The translations under genes were made by a program, and so were the position numbers. From the NCBI GenBank assembly GCA_916613615.1, contig OU744726.1, forward strand, positions 61,334,987-61,398,986: a stretch of 64,000 nt of DNA. The letters run 5' to 3'. The stretch is from Steromphala cineraria (Eukaryota > Mollusca > Gastropoda > Trochida > Trochidae). Below the pieces are notes generated by a model. The model saw nothing but the letters and a program-made list of their open reading frames with translations, was not told the origin of the DNA and did not search any database. Numbering within the stretch: the stretch's first letter is position 1; every line of letters starts with the position of its first letter. Positions 11,241 through 23,881 of the stretch are shown in pieces.

Positions 11241-14200
11241 ATGTCCAGTTTGAAGAGAAAGGCCTCCCGGGCCTCCCCATCGGAGCCAGTGAGCAAGATG
11301 AGTCGTGTGAAAAGCAGCAGCACGCCCGGATTGAGACGGGCCCCGACCTTGACCTTGGACGACAAGGAGACAGGCTCTTCTTCATCTCTCGCTGGCAAGA
11401 AGAGTTTGTCCAAAAAGGCATCTGTCGCAGTCGGTGAGGTCGTGACGGTTCCTTCACTTCCAAAGGTTGCGTCCATCGTTGAAGGAGATGACGTAGTTAC
11501 AACTCTAACGCGTCTAGCCTCTGGCGCGTCTATTGGGTGCACAACGAGCTTCAGTACCGCCCCAGACCCCATCAGCAAAGAGCTGTCAAGTATAATTAAG
11601 TCCAGAACCCCCCTCTTTGCAAAGGGCATCAGCAAAGGGGGAAGTATCATTCTGGACGTTCCTTCTCTAAGCAAGTCGAAGTCTAAGTCCAAGTCCTCAG
11701 TGGACGAGTCAGAGGCTGGGGTTGCTCTTGAGAAAGTCGTGAGTCTGAGCAAGAGTCTTTCCAAACCGACTCTGACCAAAGAGAAGTCGGCGAGTCTGAT
11801 TGTTGCTGCAGCGGAGGAGGCGGCTGAAGAGGCGGCAGATGAAGCAGAGGAGGCGGAGGAAGAGGAGGAGTCTGCCGTGACCCGGGATATCCCTCTACCC
11901 CCTGGTGGTCTGATGGAGATCGTCTTCTCCTTTGATACCACTGGGTCTATGTACAGGTGAGGTCTTGTCTTTATCTATTGGTAATATCAAATGTTCACAT
12001 AAACTTGTTGAAAATAACTGATGAATTACACAATCTGTTTTTATATTTTTTCAAACTGTCCCACAGGACTGATCTCATGCTCCTGCATAAGCGTATATAA
12101 AATGATTGGAAGAAGGAAACCTTATTTCTATTATCCTCTGAACGCCACTTATACATTGCAATATGTCAATCAAAGCTCACTAATCATGTGCTAAACTCGT
12201 TACAATTTCAGCTGTCTGGACCAAGTTCGAAACCGAATTCAGGATATGGTACAGCGACTCCAGGCTGATATTCCTGGTATCCGGATTGCCATCTTTGCTC
12301 ACGGAGACTATTGCGATAAGAGCAACTACATTGTCAAGTGGATCGACTTCGGAGCCTCAGCACCCGAGATTTGCAAGTTTGTAAGGGAGGTCGACCGAAC
12401 TGGCGGAGGCGATTTTCCCGAGGCCTACGAGGTCGTCCTGAGGCGCTGTCAAACCGTCCTGTCGTGGACTCCTGGAAGCCAGCGGTCTCTTGTTATGATT
12501 GGAGATGCAACGCCCCACGAAGCCAAAGACCCTCAAAATGAAGAGAACATAGACTGGAAAACAGAATGTCAGGCACTGAAAGATTTTGTGAGTTTGAAGG
12601 AATTTTTTTATTTTGAAATATTAATTTAGATTTTACTTTATTTTATTATTCACACTATCTCTAAATGGTAACAAATTCATGTAGGTTACGGGATTTGAAC
12701 TCAATCCTTTACAATTAAGAACCAATCACGGTCAAACCAAACAAATGATTCTAAGGGCAAGAGATTGAGAAGAACTGCATCTAATTTGATTTTTATCACA
12801 TTGTACGACTACCAAAATAAGGAACAACACACTCATTCGAAAAAATACTATGTGTAAAAAGTCTTTCCCCCAATACCATACAGTCTTTGTAAGTGTTTCC
12901 TACAGTGAAACACCTTGAATTTGCCTTGGTCACTTCAGAGTCTGTCCGGTACCAGAAAGACAATGTTTTTCTCGGGGATAAACAAAAATAAGCTTACCCT
13001 GAACAACTTTCTTACAGGGAGTGAGGATTTACTCTGTACAAGCCCTCAACAACACCCAGTCTAACGTCTTCTACAAGACAATGGCCAACATGACCAAAGG
13101 ACTGCATCTGAAGCTGGATCAGTTCTCCAATGTCTTTGACATCATCATGGCCATCTGTTACCGTGAACGTGGCGACGATTTCTTGGAGGTGAGTCGAATT
13201 ATTGGAGATCTGTCAAGTTTTTAATATATAGAGAATCTCACCTAAGTGTCACTGTCTTCTCGTACATCAACAAATTGATAAAGGTTATATGTTACGTTCG
13301 ATCAACGAGTGTTTATATATTTGATGTCACATAATACGAGGCTGGGATTCTATTTAACATCCAAAATCATTTTTCATTCTGTTTGCATGACAATGTACAT
13401 CACTGAAAAAAGATCTTCCACAAGCGATATGATATCCCCTGTAGAATACAGTATTGGACAATACAAATCTATTCAATCAGAATGATATCTTAACCTTCCC
13501 TTGCAACAAATCATTAGTGCCAGTCTCCATCAGTGAGTTCAGCGCTGATAAATAAAAATTCACGGTCCACCCTCATCATCATTTGGTAGCAACCTCGATG
13601 ATTTTTATACATCTGTAAAGTTTGGGTCTTTTCAATGTATTATGAAAACACAATTGAATTTTCCTAAAAGTTTTTGTTTCACAATATCTCGCGCCAAGTA
13701 TATGCCTGCATGATGTAAGAAATTCCATAACTTATCTGTTCCTGAAAATCAAACTAAATCTCCCCCTATATTTCAGGCCTATGAGGACGAGGTACGAGAC
13801 CGTTATGGCGGCGGGGCGCTTCACAAAGATCTGGAGGGAGTGTTCGGGACTCTCAAGGATGATGCCCCTACATTTGACGCCCCTGCTAGGAAAACCATCC
13901 TTAAGAAAGGAGCTGCTAAAGCCAAGAAGACGAAGGCTAAGGCCGACACGGCCATGGCTAAGGCAGTCAAGAAGGTGAAGGGAATCATCATGGCTAAAGG
14001 AGCTGCCAAGAAAGCCAAAGGAGTTGCCAAAACCAAAGCTGCTCCAAAGAAGAAACGAACAACCAAGAAAACTAAGGTCAAGAAAGTGAAGAAAGAAAAA
14101 GTAACAAAGAAGGCGGATAAGAACGTAAGAATGGCTGCCATTGAGCAGGAAATATCACTTATCATATATCTTATCATATGATACCTATTCAATTCTAGAT

Positions 14201-15136
14201 GTTGAATTTAAGAATGATTTACTAATTTAAAAAAGTAGAAAACTGAATGTTAATTGGCAATTTTCCTTTGTATTTCAATCGACATGGACAAGCGTCACCT
14301 TAGTAAATAACAATTTCAGGCCTCATTTAAGTAGGTCTACTTGTTAATAAACATCTGTTTTGTTTGAATGATTTGAATTTTTACGTTTTCAGAAACTGCC
14401 ACGAGAAAATGTTTTTGACGGAAAGTTTGCTTATGGAACAAACAAGATGCCGATTACTTCAGACGAGCTACGAGACATCAACTGGTCTCAATGGAACGTC
14501 GGGATAGTCAGTGAGAAGAAAACAAACAAAAACTACAAATCACGAGCAAACGGTCCAGGGTATGTTTACAACAACCTTTTCAAGCGCAATAATGACGTCC
14601 AGGCAATTTACGAGGTTGGAGTCCGTCCGCCATTGTCCTACCGGAAACGAGTCTTTGCTCTTATGATGAGGCACACCAGAGGTTTTGAGAACAAACGCAG
14701 ATGGGATCGCTTCCTTCTCAGCAGCAATCCCGTCAAACAAGAAATTGGCGACATTCTGTCACGCGGGGGAAACATCATGGTCAGAAGAGGGATTATTCTG
14801 GACGGCTCGAACCAGGACTATGATGATGCGGTCAAGGTCATTCAAGACAAGTACGACTACCCATGGAACAAGCATGCTACGGGGTCAAGGCCACATCGGA
14901 TCATCCGGAAAAATAAAGGGTTCCTCATTTCCGGTTCAGCTTGTTGCGATCCGGGTAAGGCAGCCAAGAAAGCAGCTAAAGCACCCACAGTGGCTAAAAC
15001 AACTAAAACTACTGCAAAGAAAACCACAAAGAAAGCAGCTAGGGCGAAACCAAAGGCAGCTAAAGGGAAAGGCGCCAAAGCCAAGAAGCCAGCTAAGGGG
15101 AAGAAGGGGAAGGGAAAAAAGGGAGCTAAGAAATAG
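11241..15136 (+). CDS. VWA-domain protein with histone H1-like Lys/Ala tails (784 aa, 5 exons)
   Basis: Coding exons: 11241-11956, 12212-12587, 13018-13188, 13777-14124, 14393-15136. All have GT..AG introns and the joined frame is open. Order by residue: a Ser/Lys-rich basic N-terminus with SKSKSKS runs (about 1-180); an acidic Glu/Ala run (about 200-215); a von Willebrand A domain (about 224-425); a Lys/Ala-rich linker (about 460-537); an unrecognised folded-looking region of about 180 residues (538-720) rich in Trp, Tyr and Arg; and a C-terminal Lys/Ala/Gly tail like that of histone H1. The VWA metal site looks complete: DTTGS at 232-236, Thr302 in RTGGGDFPE, and Asp337 in MIGDATPHE. The TGGGDxPE form is typical of the hemicentin/alpha-kinase-type VWA group. 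There is no signal peptide or transmembrane segment, and the basic tails suggest a nuclear, nucleic-acid-binding protein; this is inference. The function is unknown. Confidence 0.87.
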
Positions 15137-16807
15137 ATCACTCATTTCCATATGTCATTGACAATCTTTCACGAGCATATACCTGTGTGATAAGTATAGT
15201 CCTTATTCCTTTTCGAAGAGTAACTTAATGTAAGATTTTTTTTCAAATTGAGAATAATATTGTTATCATTTTTTACATTACTTTTTAAACTATCCACAAA
15301 TACGAACTTCTTTGAAACTGTACATTTTAAAGGGGCAGTTCTATTTATATTTATTGTGGAAACGAATTCAAGGGGATATTTATAATGGTATTAGTACGTG
15401 ATCATAACACAACAAGGTTGAAACATGTTACTGGGGGTAACATTTTTGTCGATTAATATTTGAAATCGGGATAATTATAAAGAAGAGCATACAAGCAAAT
15501 TTCTTTTCCATAGAAAATATCCTGATAGGACTATCCCTTTAAGAGTTATAAATACATCTCATGATAGTGATTACTTATCGGGGCGGTTACGTTTTACAGC
15601 CTTATGTGGATTTTCATATGACAGCAACCATTTAGCAGATAACACTTTGATTTTATTTTGGTTTTCATGGGTATCTATCTACATAATGTTCATTATATGA
15701 CGTTGCCATCTATAAATTTATATAACCTGTTATGGACGCAAAGAACGTTTTCAATGTCATGTTTATACATTATTATTTTGGAACTATAGTTTACATATTA
15801 TGCAATATTCCGTGGAAAGTATTGGCCAATGATACCACAATGTATACTTTCAACAGTATGAATAATATGATTTTGTGAAAAATAAATTTATTCAAGACCA
15901 ATCTGACATCGTGAAAAAAAGGAAGATTTTCATTCGAAAGCAGTATCCACAGACAACGTAAAATATCATGTGGCGTCATTTATTTCCATGGGATAAACTT
16001 TGTTCTTATGTTAGTATGTGTTTTAACTCATGTCAATTCAGATTATCAATTTGCATTTGTGTGATGTATGTGACTTTGATTGCAGTTAAGACGGGGAGAA
16101 TGTTTTCGAATGTATTCATCAACATCAGAAATATATCACTGCCATTTCTTAACAACGCGTATTGCATAAGTGTCCATGAATGCAGTGACATTGAATAGGG
16201 CAGCAATGTGAAAGTTTTTTTCCAAAAAAAATTGGAGAAATTTTTATTTAAAAAAAATTGATATCCTTTTTGAATTTACATTTCCCTGAAAATCATCTTT
16301 TCACATCTATTTCGGGAAATTTTCATACTCCAACAAACTGCCATACCTAGCAAAGTTACGTGTGTTGTGTGTTTCTTAAACCATTCATATTTGTTGTAAG
16401 TGTTTAACCTTTTAAATATATGTTACTATGCTACTGACATTTTGTCACCTTTTATCAAAGAGCAAATGTGTGATACCTTAGATGTGACTATAACCTTTTT
16501 TCACCACAAGATAAGTTAGTTTCTATCATTTTACATTTAGTAGAACAATAAAAAGTATTTTAAAAAGTGTGATGTGTTGTGTTATAAATATGTGTGAAAA
16601 TACAGCAAACATCAAATGCCATGTATAAAAAAGAGTGTCAATTGTAAGAGGGATATTTAAAATCTCAAAATTTCGAAACAAACATGTCAAAAAAGAATAA
16701 AAACAAACGGGAGTTTGTTAATTTGTGTTAAAACAACTCTGGTGAAGTTGCATTGCTTACACTAACAAAAAAACATCAATGTTGCTTTCCATAGGTTTAT
16801 TGTATAC
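15137..16807. other. 3' flank of the VWA gene and intergenic DNA with a small TTAA element
   Basis: No gene is seen. A 209-bp element lies at 15331-15539, flanked by TTAA at 15327-15330 and 15540-15543. Its ends are AGGGGCAGTTCTAT and, on the other strand, AGGGATAGTCCTAT. The first base pattern matches the larger AGGGGCAGTAGCACG family found elsewhere in the window. A possible distant poly(A) signal AATAAA lies near 15881; no closer canonical signal follows the stop codon. Confidence 0.45.
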
Positions 16808-16811
16808 TTAA

Positions 16812-17097
16812 AGGGGCAGTAGCACGTTTATATAGGGAATATAAGGTGTTGTTACTTAAAGTTTAGCCATGCGGTTCTCTTTTCTTACACAAAATGAAAA
16901 ATGAATTAAAGATGTTCACACAAAATGGCCGCCAATGGATTTTATGTGAATCTCCATACTTTGTCCTCTGACTGTGGATGATTGACTTGTGTAATGTGAT
17001 TTTTGACACTGTTAAATTAATACATTTAGCATTAACTTACATTTATCAGTGAAATATTTGAAATATGAAATTATCAAAAAAACGTGCTACTGCCCCT
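16812..17097 (+). mobile_element. TTAA-flanked MITE (AGGGGCAGTAGCACG family), copy 1
   Basis: The inverted ends AGGGGCAGTAGCACG and CGTGCTACTGCCCCT are flanked by TTAA at 16808-16811 and 17098-17101. The interior has the family core (CACAAAATGGCCGCCAATGG). Copies in the same orientation and in reverse are at 36361, 27280, 49653 and 51271. TTAA target sites with a purine-rich 5' end suit Kolobok or piggyBac-type transposition; there is no coding capacity. Confidence 0.85.
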
Positions 17098-17871
17098 TTA
17101 AATAAAAAAACTCGTACTGCTTTAAATACTGATAGATCGTGATATCTTGAATACTGGAAAGAGGAAATTTCTCTACCCAGTCCCTTTTGCGATCCGAATC
17201 TACAATATTAGTCACAACAAATCTAATGGAAGTTGCAAAAATGTAAACATTACCAAACAATATTCTTATGTTAACCATTGAATTCAAAAACCAAAGGGCA
17301 GATGACTCCAAAGGTAGTGTTTGACACAATTACTGGATATGAAGAGCAATTATGGCCCAACAAGGTTTCATAGCGTAAGTTCATACCCGGAGACAGGATG
17401 CCATAATATATCCATTGTTACCTTAGGTATGATGTATAATGGGATATAACATATCTGTATCCACAACGGAAATTACCTTACAGTTTTGTATTTGTATGGC
17501 AGTATTACATCAGTCACATCAAAGTAGTTATCAATACGTTCTTTCTCCTCTGAAAGCATATAACGCCGAGCTCACTGTAGAACATTAGCAATATATAGTT
17601 ATGCTTTCTACGGAATGTTTGGCTGTTACCGTCAAAAAACAGGGCAGGGCAATGAAACTAATGGTTAGAACATTCATGTTGAGTACGATAAATTTACAAT
17701 ACCAATAACCTGTTGAGGATGATTTTAAACTTGAAATATTGTTTAGGGTTGATTAAAGAATACAGTTAATTTATTATTATTTATATTACATTACCATTAG
17801 ACGGGGAATTTGGCCGACTATGTCTGTTTGTATTACAACAATAAACATATTTGGATGAAGAAATGGCCTCT

Positions 17872-18262
17872 TGACATGGGCCTACCCATTATCTCCCCGC
17901 AGAGGCAGATAAAGTCATGAAATGTTGATCGAGCCTCTGTTCCTATTCGCCGAGTTTATGGGGTAAAATGGGAGTTGCCTGATTGGAGACAATCAAAATT
18001 AGCTGTGCGATCAGCGACGTTGTTCTAAAATCATCATTTTGGCTACTGAATCATTGCGAAGGTATTGTGATATGTACCACCCTTTCATGCGAGAAGCATT
18101 GTCATTTGATAAACAAAAATTAAATGGATTGTGGTGCAAATTATTTCCCCCAGGGGAAACCGCCGGAACCAAAGGATTTGGTCTAATTAGAACAGAGGCT
18201 CGACCAATATTTCATGACTTGACCTGCATCTGTGGGGAGAGAATGGGGCCTACCATGGACGA
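17872..18262. mobile_element. Foldback element with imperfect inverted repeats
   Basis: Left arm 17872-17945 (CTCCCCGCAGAGGCAG.., ending GAGCCTCTGTTC) pairs with right arm 18190-18262 (GAACAGAGGCTCGAC.., ending CTGTGGGGAGAG). The arms share about 55-70 bp with scattered mismatches and enclose about 245 bp. A related element with the same arm motifs is at 38877-39474 in a PUS7 intron. No target-site duplication was identified. Confidence 0.6.
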
Positions 18263-18403
18263 GTTGGTCTGTTTTCGGACGTCAATGGCGTGCCAGGAAC
18301 TGTACACAAACGATAACCAATCGATTCCAAAATATAATAAGTCATTTTAACAAAACATTTGGAGTGTCGAATCCAGGCAATTTCGCATGTTGTACCTTGA
18401 TAC

Positions 18404-18554
18404 CACAGGAAAGTAAGAATAATTAATAATCAAGTACAAATACCATCTAGATAAAATATATCCTCCCCATATACAATAGCTATTGTATATGGGGAGGACA
18501 TATTTTAGCTAAATGGATTTGTACTTGGTTATTGGTTATTCTCAATTTCCTGTG
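18404..18554. repeat. 150-bp palindrome with no spacer
   Basis: The left arm 18404-18479 and right arm 18480-18554 are near-perfect inverse copies, meeting at AATAG|CTATT. The innermost 19 bp on each side (TCCTCCCCATATACAATAG) pair perfectly; outer parts have scattered mismatches but remain alignable to CACAGGAAA at the edge. It could extrude a cruciform or be a solo foldback. No gene overlaps it. Confidence 0.85.
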
Positions 18555-21471
18555 CTTGAAACTCAGTTCAATTTCAGAACGAGCAGAACGTCCGAATCTG
18601 TTTAAACTTTGTAAACATTTGCAACTACATTCATTCCGCTCGCCCACAGTGTGAGCCCGTGTTAAAAAATAAAACCGTAAAAAGATATATATGCTTATGA
18701 TTATGGCTGTATTTTGTTGATAGCTTTTTGCATTGTGAGAGAATTCTAAAACCAGTTGTTCTATTACTTCAATGATCTTCTCGGTGTTGAAACATCTGTG
18801 GATTTTGAAATGTTGGACGACAACGTCAGGTTGTATTTCGTAGTAAAGGTGCAATTAAATCACATTATACGCAGTCCTGAAAAACAAATGATGTAAAAAC
18901 AAGTTTGATATTTGGTACAGGATCGAAACAACATTCATCTTTAAGTGAAAAGCGTTTACAATAGATTTTATAATAGATAAAGGCTTCACTTATATCTGAT
19001 ACCAAAGACTTTCGGTTGCAAAGCAAAACAACGTGCACACAGAATTAAGTTGTCAGTCAATACAGACTTTGATTTTTTACATTTTCAAATCAAATAATTA
19101 CTACGATAATTTATCAAATTAATGAATTACTTTGTGAGGCTTTTCGTTTGGCGGTTTTGTGAATTTACGAATACAATAGTAAAAATACGACATATTTTGA
19201 CTTTAGATATTAGAAATCCGATTAAAGGTATTTTATCATAACAATATAACAATTGTTGGAACGCTAACCATATATAAGTTAAATATCTTTATATATCGTG
19301 TAAAACTCTGGCAATTATTATTCATATACATAGTAGTGAACATGATTAATAATATTAAAAGTTGCGCTCGTTTCGTTGCCGTTTACTTACAAGTTTGCGA
19401 GAATATGCTCAGAATAGCTTTGAACAGTTAAGCTGATTTTATGTAAGCTTCCCTGAATGGTGAGGAGAGCGAGTTACAGGTTATCCTTGATTTGAAGTTG
19501 GTGTAACCGGCGAAACAATGAAATCCAACTACGCTATAGTTATACCGAGAGGGCCGATCACGTGATCAGTATATTCGCCGTTTTTATGAATCAAGTAGTG
19601 CCTATTTTCCAAGGGGAGCTCACTCCCAAATGCGGTAAGTACTACTTCCGGGAAAATATTGTAAACAACACGTGCGTTCATCACTGAAACACTACGACTG
19701 TAACGGTATGTATTTTACGTAGATTAAAAAGAAAGCTTTTTCATTCTCTAGGTAATGTTATTTTTCATGTATTGCTCGTTAATAATCGTAAAATTATATT
19801 GACATAATGCGCATAATTTCAATCAAAATTAAATCAAAAGATGAAAATGTATCCTGGCGTAATCAATATTCGCGCACCTAACACGTTCCGACTCGCCGTG
19901 CGTAAAGAAAATCAAACATGATGATAAAAGTTTTTACAAACCTTCACTGATCATTACGTCTTTATATAAACATAAATTTTGATTGTTGACATGTTGTTAT
20001 CGTAGCGGGAGAAGCCATTTCGAAGTCGGCCCTATCTAGGTCAGTTGCGTGCTACGTCATCAATATTCGCGATAGTTAAAATCCGGGCAAACCGCACAGT
20101 ACCAACACACTGTCGGCAGCTGACATCGATATTTTACTAAATCTTGTGTCAAAATGTATCGAAATGAATATTTTGATGAATAAATTTGACGTTTGTTTTC
20201 TTTAAGTAAATGATATATTAAAAACAGTGTTAAACGAGTTTACTCTTGATTTAACCATATATTTCACCATGCAGAAAACGTAAGTATTTGAAGGAATATG
20301 TATTTATTTCAAAAGAAAATTCTAAATTTTATTTTTTTAATGAAGAACAGTCTAAAGAATTACTTTTCACGTGATTTTTTATTTTGCAGTCAAAACAAAT
20401 TTACATTCTGCAGTTTTCTGAGAGTTGCAGCAATCAATTATTTCTATTTCATTCTGAGAAAAATGAAGTTATCAAAATGTGTTTTCAATAACTTGAAAAA
20501 ATCGTTTTGAATACATCAAAAGTTTGTTATTTTTTCAATGTTAAGTCTTGACATATTGTAGAATTTTCAGGTGATATATATCTTAATAATTATTGATATT
20601 GTAATGAAATTCCATAGCAAAAAAACTTCTTGACATTCTAACAAATAATGAAGAAAATATATCATCAACCTAAATATGGAGATAAACATATATAGTAGGC
20701 CTATGTTTAAATTTCATTATACAAATCTTTGCATTTAAAAAAAACACAAAAATATGACATAGGTTGCTAAATATTGAAACACAATAGATTTTAGCTAAAT
20801 TTCTGTTATTTTGAGAATGCTTGTTGCCTCGCTTTGTCAGTCAAAATCTTCCATATAACCTTGTTTTTAAAAACATTACAGTAAAGTTATAAGGTTTATG
20901 TTTCGAAATGGGTCAATAAAATATTTATTCCCGACGTAGCATACCAATTCCTAGGTCATAACCTAATGGCCCGCGTGTTTGGCAAGGCAAATGATCGATA
21001 GAACAATGCTGTCGGCTTATTTTAAATATTTTGCGTCCTATATTCGACTTAGTAGTTTTAGCATTAGAGAAAGTGGATTAAAATTCGATTGAAAACAATA
21101 ATTGACCCAAATCTAAATTTCTTAGCAATAATTTAATCAGTGTGTTGCTAATGGAGCCGAACACGACTCCTTTTCGCTAATGTAGAAATCTGACGTCACG
21201 GCTTTGCGTGTAGCGACCGCATGAACCCGGAAATGAAAGGTGCGCGAAAATTGATGTCTGTGACTTTACATGACGGCACGATAATGCTGCTGCAGAGTTA
21301 GTCACTTGGTGTTCATCACTTCCGTCCGTTATAATAAATTTATAATAAAGGTTCGAGGGAAAGGATAGAATGCATTTTACTGGTCGCATATAATTTGTGT
21401 CCCATTGTCTTCTATCTTTATTTTTAAAGCATGTTTTTTTTAGGCCTTAGATATAATTGTACAGTGTGTCA
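18555..21471. other. Intergenic region, probably containing the unassigned PUS7 promoter and 5' exon
   Basis: No coding sequence was recognised. Promoter-like signals are scattered here: a GATCACGTGATC palindrome near 19557-19568, an ACTTCCGGG ETS-type site near 19645, and a perfect CRE TGACGTCA at 21191-21198 in a locally CpG-richer patch with CCGGAA. Good donors (GTAAGT at 19634 and at 20280, GTATGT at 19706) could each end a 5' noncoding exon spliced to the PUS7 acceptor at 23864. I cannot choose between them from sequence alone. Confidence 0.3.
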
Positions 21472-23481
21472 GGCAGTTCCGGATCACTAAGGAATCATCG
21501 GCTGCATGCGCCTACCAAGAAAGAGATTTTAATAGTCTTAGTGCATTTCCTTTTCAAACCATGTTTCATGCAACTCGACACAGAATTAGAATTAAATACA
21601 ACCCTGATTAGATTTAGAAAAATTACGAAAGAAACAAGCCGTCATTACGGCAGTTCGAATCAGTTCCGGATATTCCGGATCACGTGACTAACGGGACCGT
21701 GATAAGCTGTAGATGCATCTTTTTTAGCAACGAGGTTTTTTTTTCAAATAAAAACGTATCTTAGTTATGACAGATGAGCAAAAAATATTATCGATTATGC
21801 CTAGTTAAAAAATTATGAACACATCAGTCCATAACAACAAAGATTGAGATTTTCGTTTTATCACTTGAGCGCGAACTGCGCATATAATTTTTACAAATCA
21901 TGAATCAAGGTACAAACAAGGCTAACATATTTTCTTTGTTAATGCAAAGGTTTGATAAGCTCATAAAATAAATGACATTACCTCTATTATGTATGATTAC
22001 CTAAGAAATTGACACTAATTTAGCAAGTTGGTCGTTTCGAGATTGCCCCCAAATTCAGGTGATCCGGAACTACCCAGATGACGTCGACACCAGGGATGCA
22101 GAAATCGGTCTATTTGCCGGACATGTCCGATTGGGAATCCAGTTTGACCGATTGAAAAAGTGACCTGTCGGACATTCAAGGAGTCATTTGACCGAATTCC
22201 TAAACAAACAGATAAACAAGCCTGAGTTGACTAACAAGCAATCAATAAAGGCCGATGAAATGCCCCGCTTGTGTCGGTCATAATTGTAATGAAAACACGA
22301 ACCGGTCATCAATGAAACAACTAATCCATTCAAACGACATAATTACCTTGTTATCTTTAATTATTGGATCATCTCAGTGTCATGCATTGAGTAAAACAAG
22401 TCAATAAGGCCAAACTTTTTTTAAAAAGACATCAAACAACTTCACATCGTTATTTTACATGCTGTTACTATATCCTCCCTCCACTAACTTCACAAGCTCC
22501 ATGCATCGACTTTGCAAGCAAGACTTCATTAACACAGTGTTGGAAGCTTTCATTACTGCAGGGAGGTGAAAGGAACAGCAGGATTACTGCAGTGATAGGG
22601 AAACGAAAACAGGCTGATCTGTTGGCAAGTTTGACAGGCTAAAAAAACTTATGCAGTGTGTGTCAAGTAGTTGATATGCATCATAACTTAATAGAATTAT
22701 ATTTAAAACAGCCAAAGTAATTTTATTTTACTCAATGTAATGTATTTTCAGTGTTTTATTTTTGCATTGCATTGCATGCGTTGCTATAAATAGATCTGTA
22801 CATCGTCTGCTTTCCAGTTAATATTAGATTCTAAGCACCTGGCATTTGTTTACTGAATAACTGACACTATTGAAACTTGATTATTTATTTAAATTATAAA
22901 CATATTCATATACCTAGGCCTAAACATCATAGTAATAAGTAAATTACTGAGTAATAATTTGAGACTTAAATTTAGTCTATGAAATATTTCCACATGTTCA
23001 ATCGTGTATTTACGTGACATAAAGCACCAACATTTATTACAAAATATCATTATTCGTCGACTTATACGTGGAATGTCCGATTGGCAAAAATTTGAATCTG
23101 CATCCCTGGTCGACACGAACATTATTTATTTCTAAAATAGTAATCTTCATTTTAGAATTCCCTCCCCTGATAATTATAGTTAAAACATGCATGTATGTTG
23201 TGGAATATCATTAATTTGCATTTTGCTTCTATTGATATTTGAGACGATCCGTCCAAAATAACATATGCTTTTCTGAAGCGCAGGTGGAGGTTTATCACAA
23301 TGATAGGTGTCCTCTTTTTCGGGCGCTCAAGTTCATTTGCAAACAGAAAATATTAAAATAATATTGTATCATAAAAGAACACTGTCAGAGCTTAAAAATG
23401 ATACATAAATGAAGTAAACTATGAAATCTAGCTGCAAATGTACGTGCAAGTGATCTGGAATACCCGTGATCGGGAATACCC
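21472..23481. mobile_element. Possible composite element carrying repeated GTTCCGGATCAC-type 16-mers, interrupted by a hAT element
   Basis: Five related 16-mers occur: GGCAGTTCCGGATCAC at 21472, GGATATTCCGGATCAC at 21668, and three inverted copies at 22059-22074, 23450-23465 and 23466-23481. The last two are directly adjacent. The outer copies point toward each other like terminal or subterminal repeats. The hAT element at 22091-23108 lies inside this span. No target-site duplication or transposase was found, so the boundaries are tentative. Confidence 0.35.
22091..23108. mobile_element. Non-autonomous hAT element, copy A, with perfect 8-bp target-site duplication
   Basis: The inverted ends are CAGGGATGCAGA and TCTGCATCCCTG. 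Exact 8-bp duplications GTCGACAC lie at 22083-22090 and 23109-23116. Subterminal sequence includes GGACATGTCCGATTGGGAAT on the left and GGAATGTCCGATTGGCAAAA on the right. The 8-bp duplication and CAGGG ends are hallmarks of hAT transposons. No transposase frame survives. A sister copy is at 34120-35297. Confidence 0.92.
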
Positions 23482-23881
23482 TTACGCACTGTAGACTATC
23501 TTTTTTAAGTAGTATATTAAGTTAAGTAGTCGAACCGTGTTAACTACAAAAATATTAGGCTGTAATTTACATTAAATTTGGTTAAACACTTAGCTTTATC
23601 TTCTCTTACATACAAATTGTGCTATGGAAGCCAATTAAGCCTTTGTAAAGAACAATTGAAGAAACTAAAATCACAACAGAATTAACACTTTTCCTTGACA
23701 ATAACCCTTAAGAATTTTTAGTAATCTGTCAATTATGTAAAATAGGATATTCGCTAGATATAAACCATGCAAATGTGCACTGTACGCAAATGTAAAACAC
23801 ACATCCAACTACTGTAGTTATGATCTGTTTTACCCCTAATAAAGTGTCATTCCTTTCATTTCAGTGAGCAGACAGAATACA

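Noticed and set aside
11195..11941. 248-codon ORF on the minus strand
   Set aside because: It is antisense to exon 1 of the VWA gene, low-complexity Ser/Ala/Leu, produced by the codon bias of the sense strand.
13840..15136. Separate histone H1 gene
   Set aside because: The Lys/Ala runs look H1-like, but there is no globular H1 domain, and the exon frames and junctions connect to the upstream VWA exons.
13821..15151. Minus-strand ORFs rich in Phe/Leu/Ala
   Set aside because: They are the complement of the Lys/Ala-rich coding exons on the plus strand, with no splice signals or conserved motifs.
20298..20510. Short Phe/Lys-rich ORF
   Set aside because: Composition is what AT-rich DNA gives by chance; no conserved motif and no splice context.
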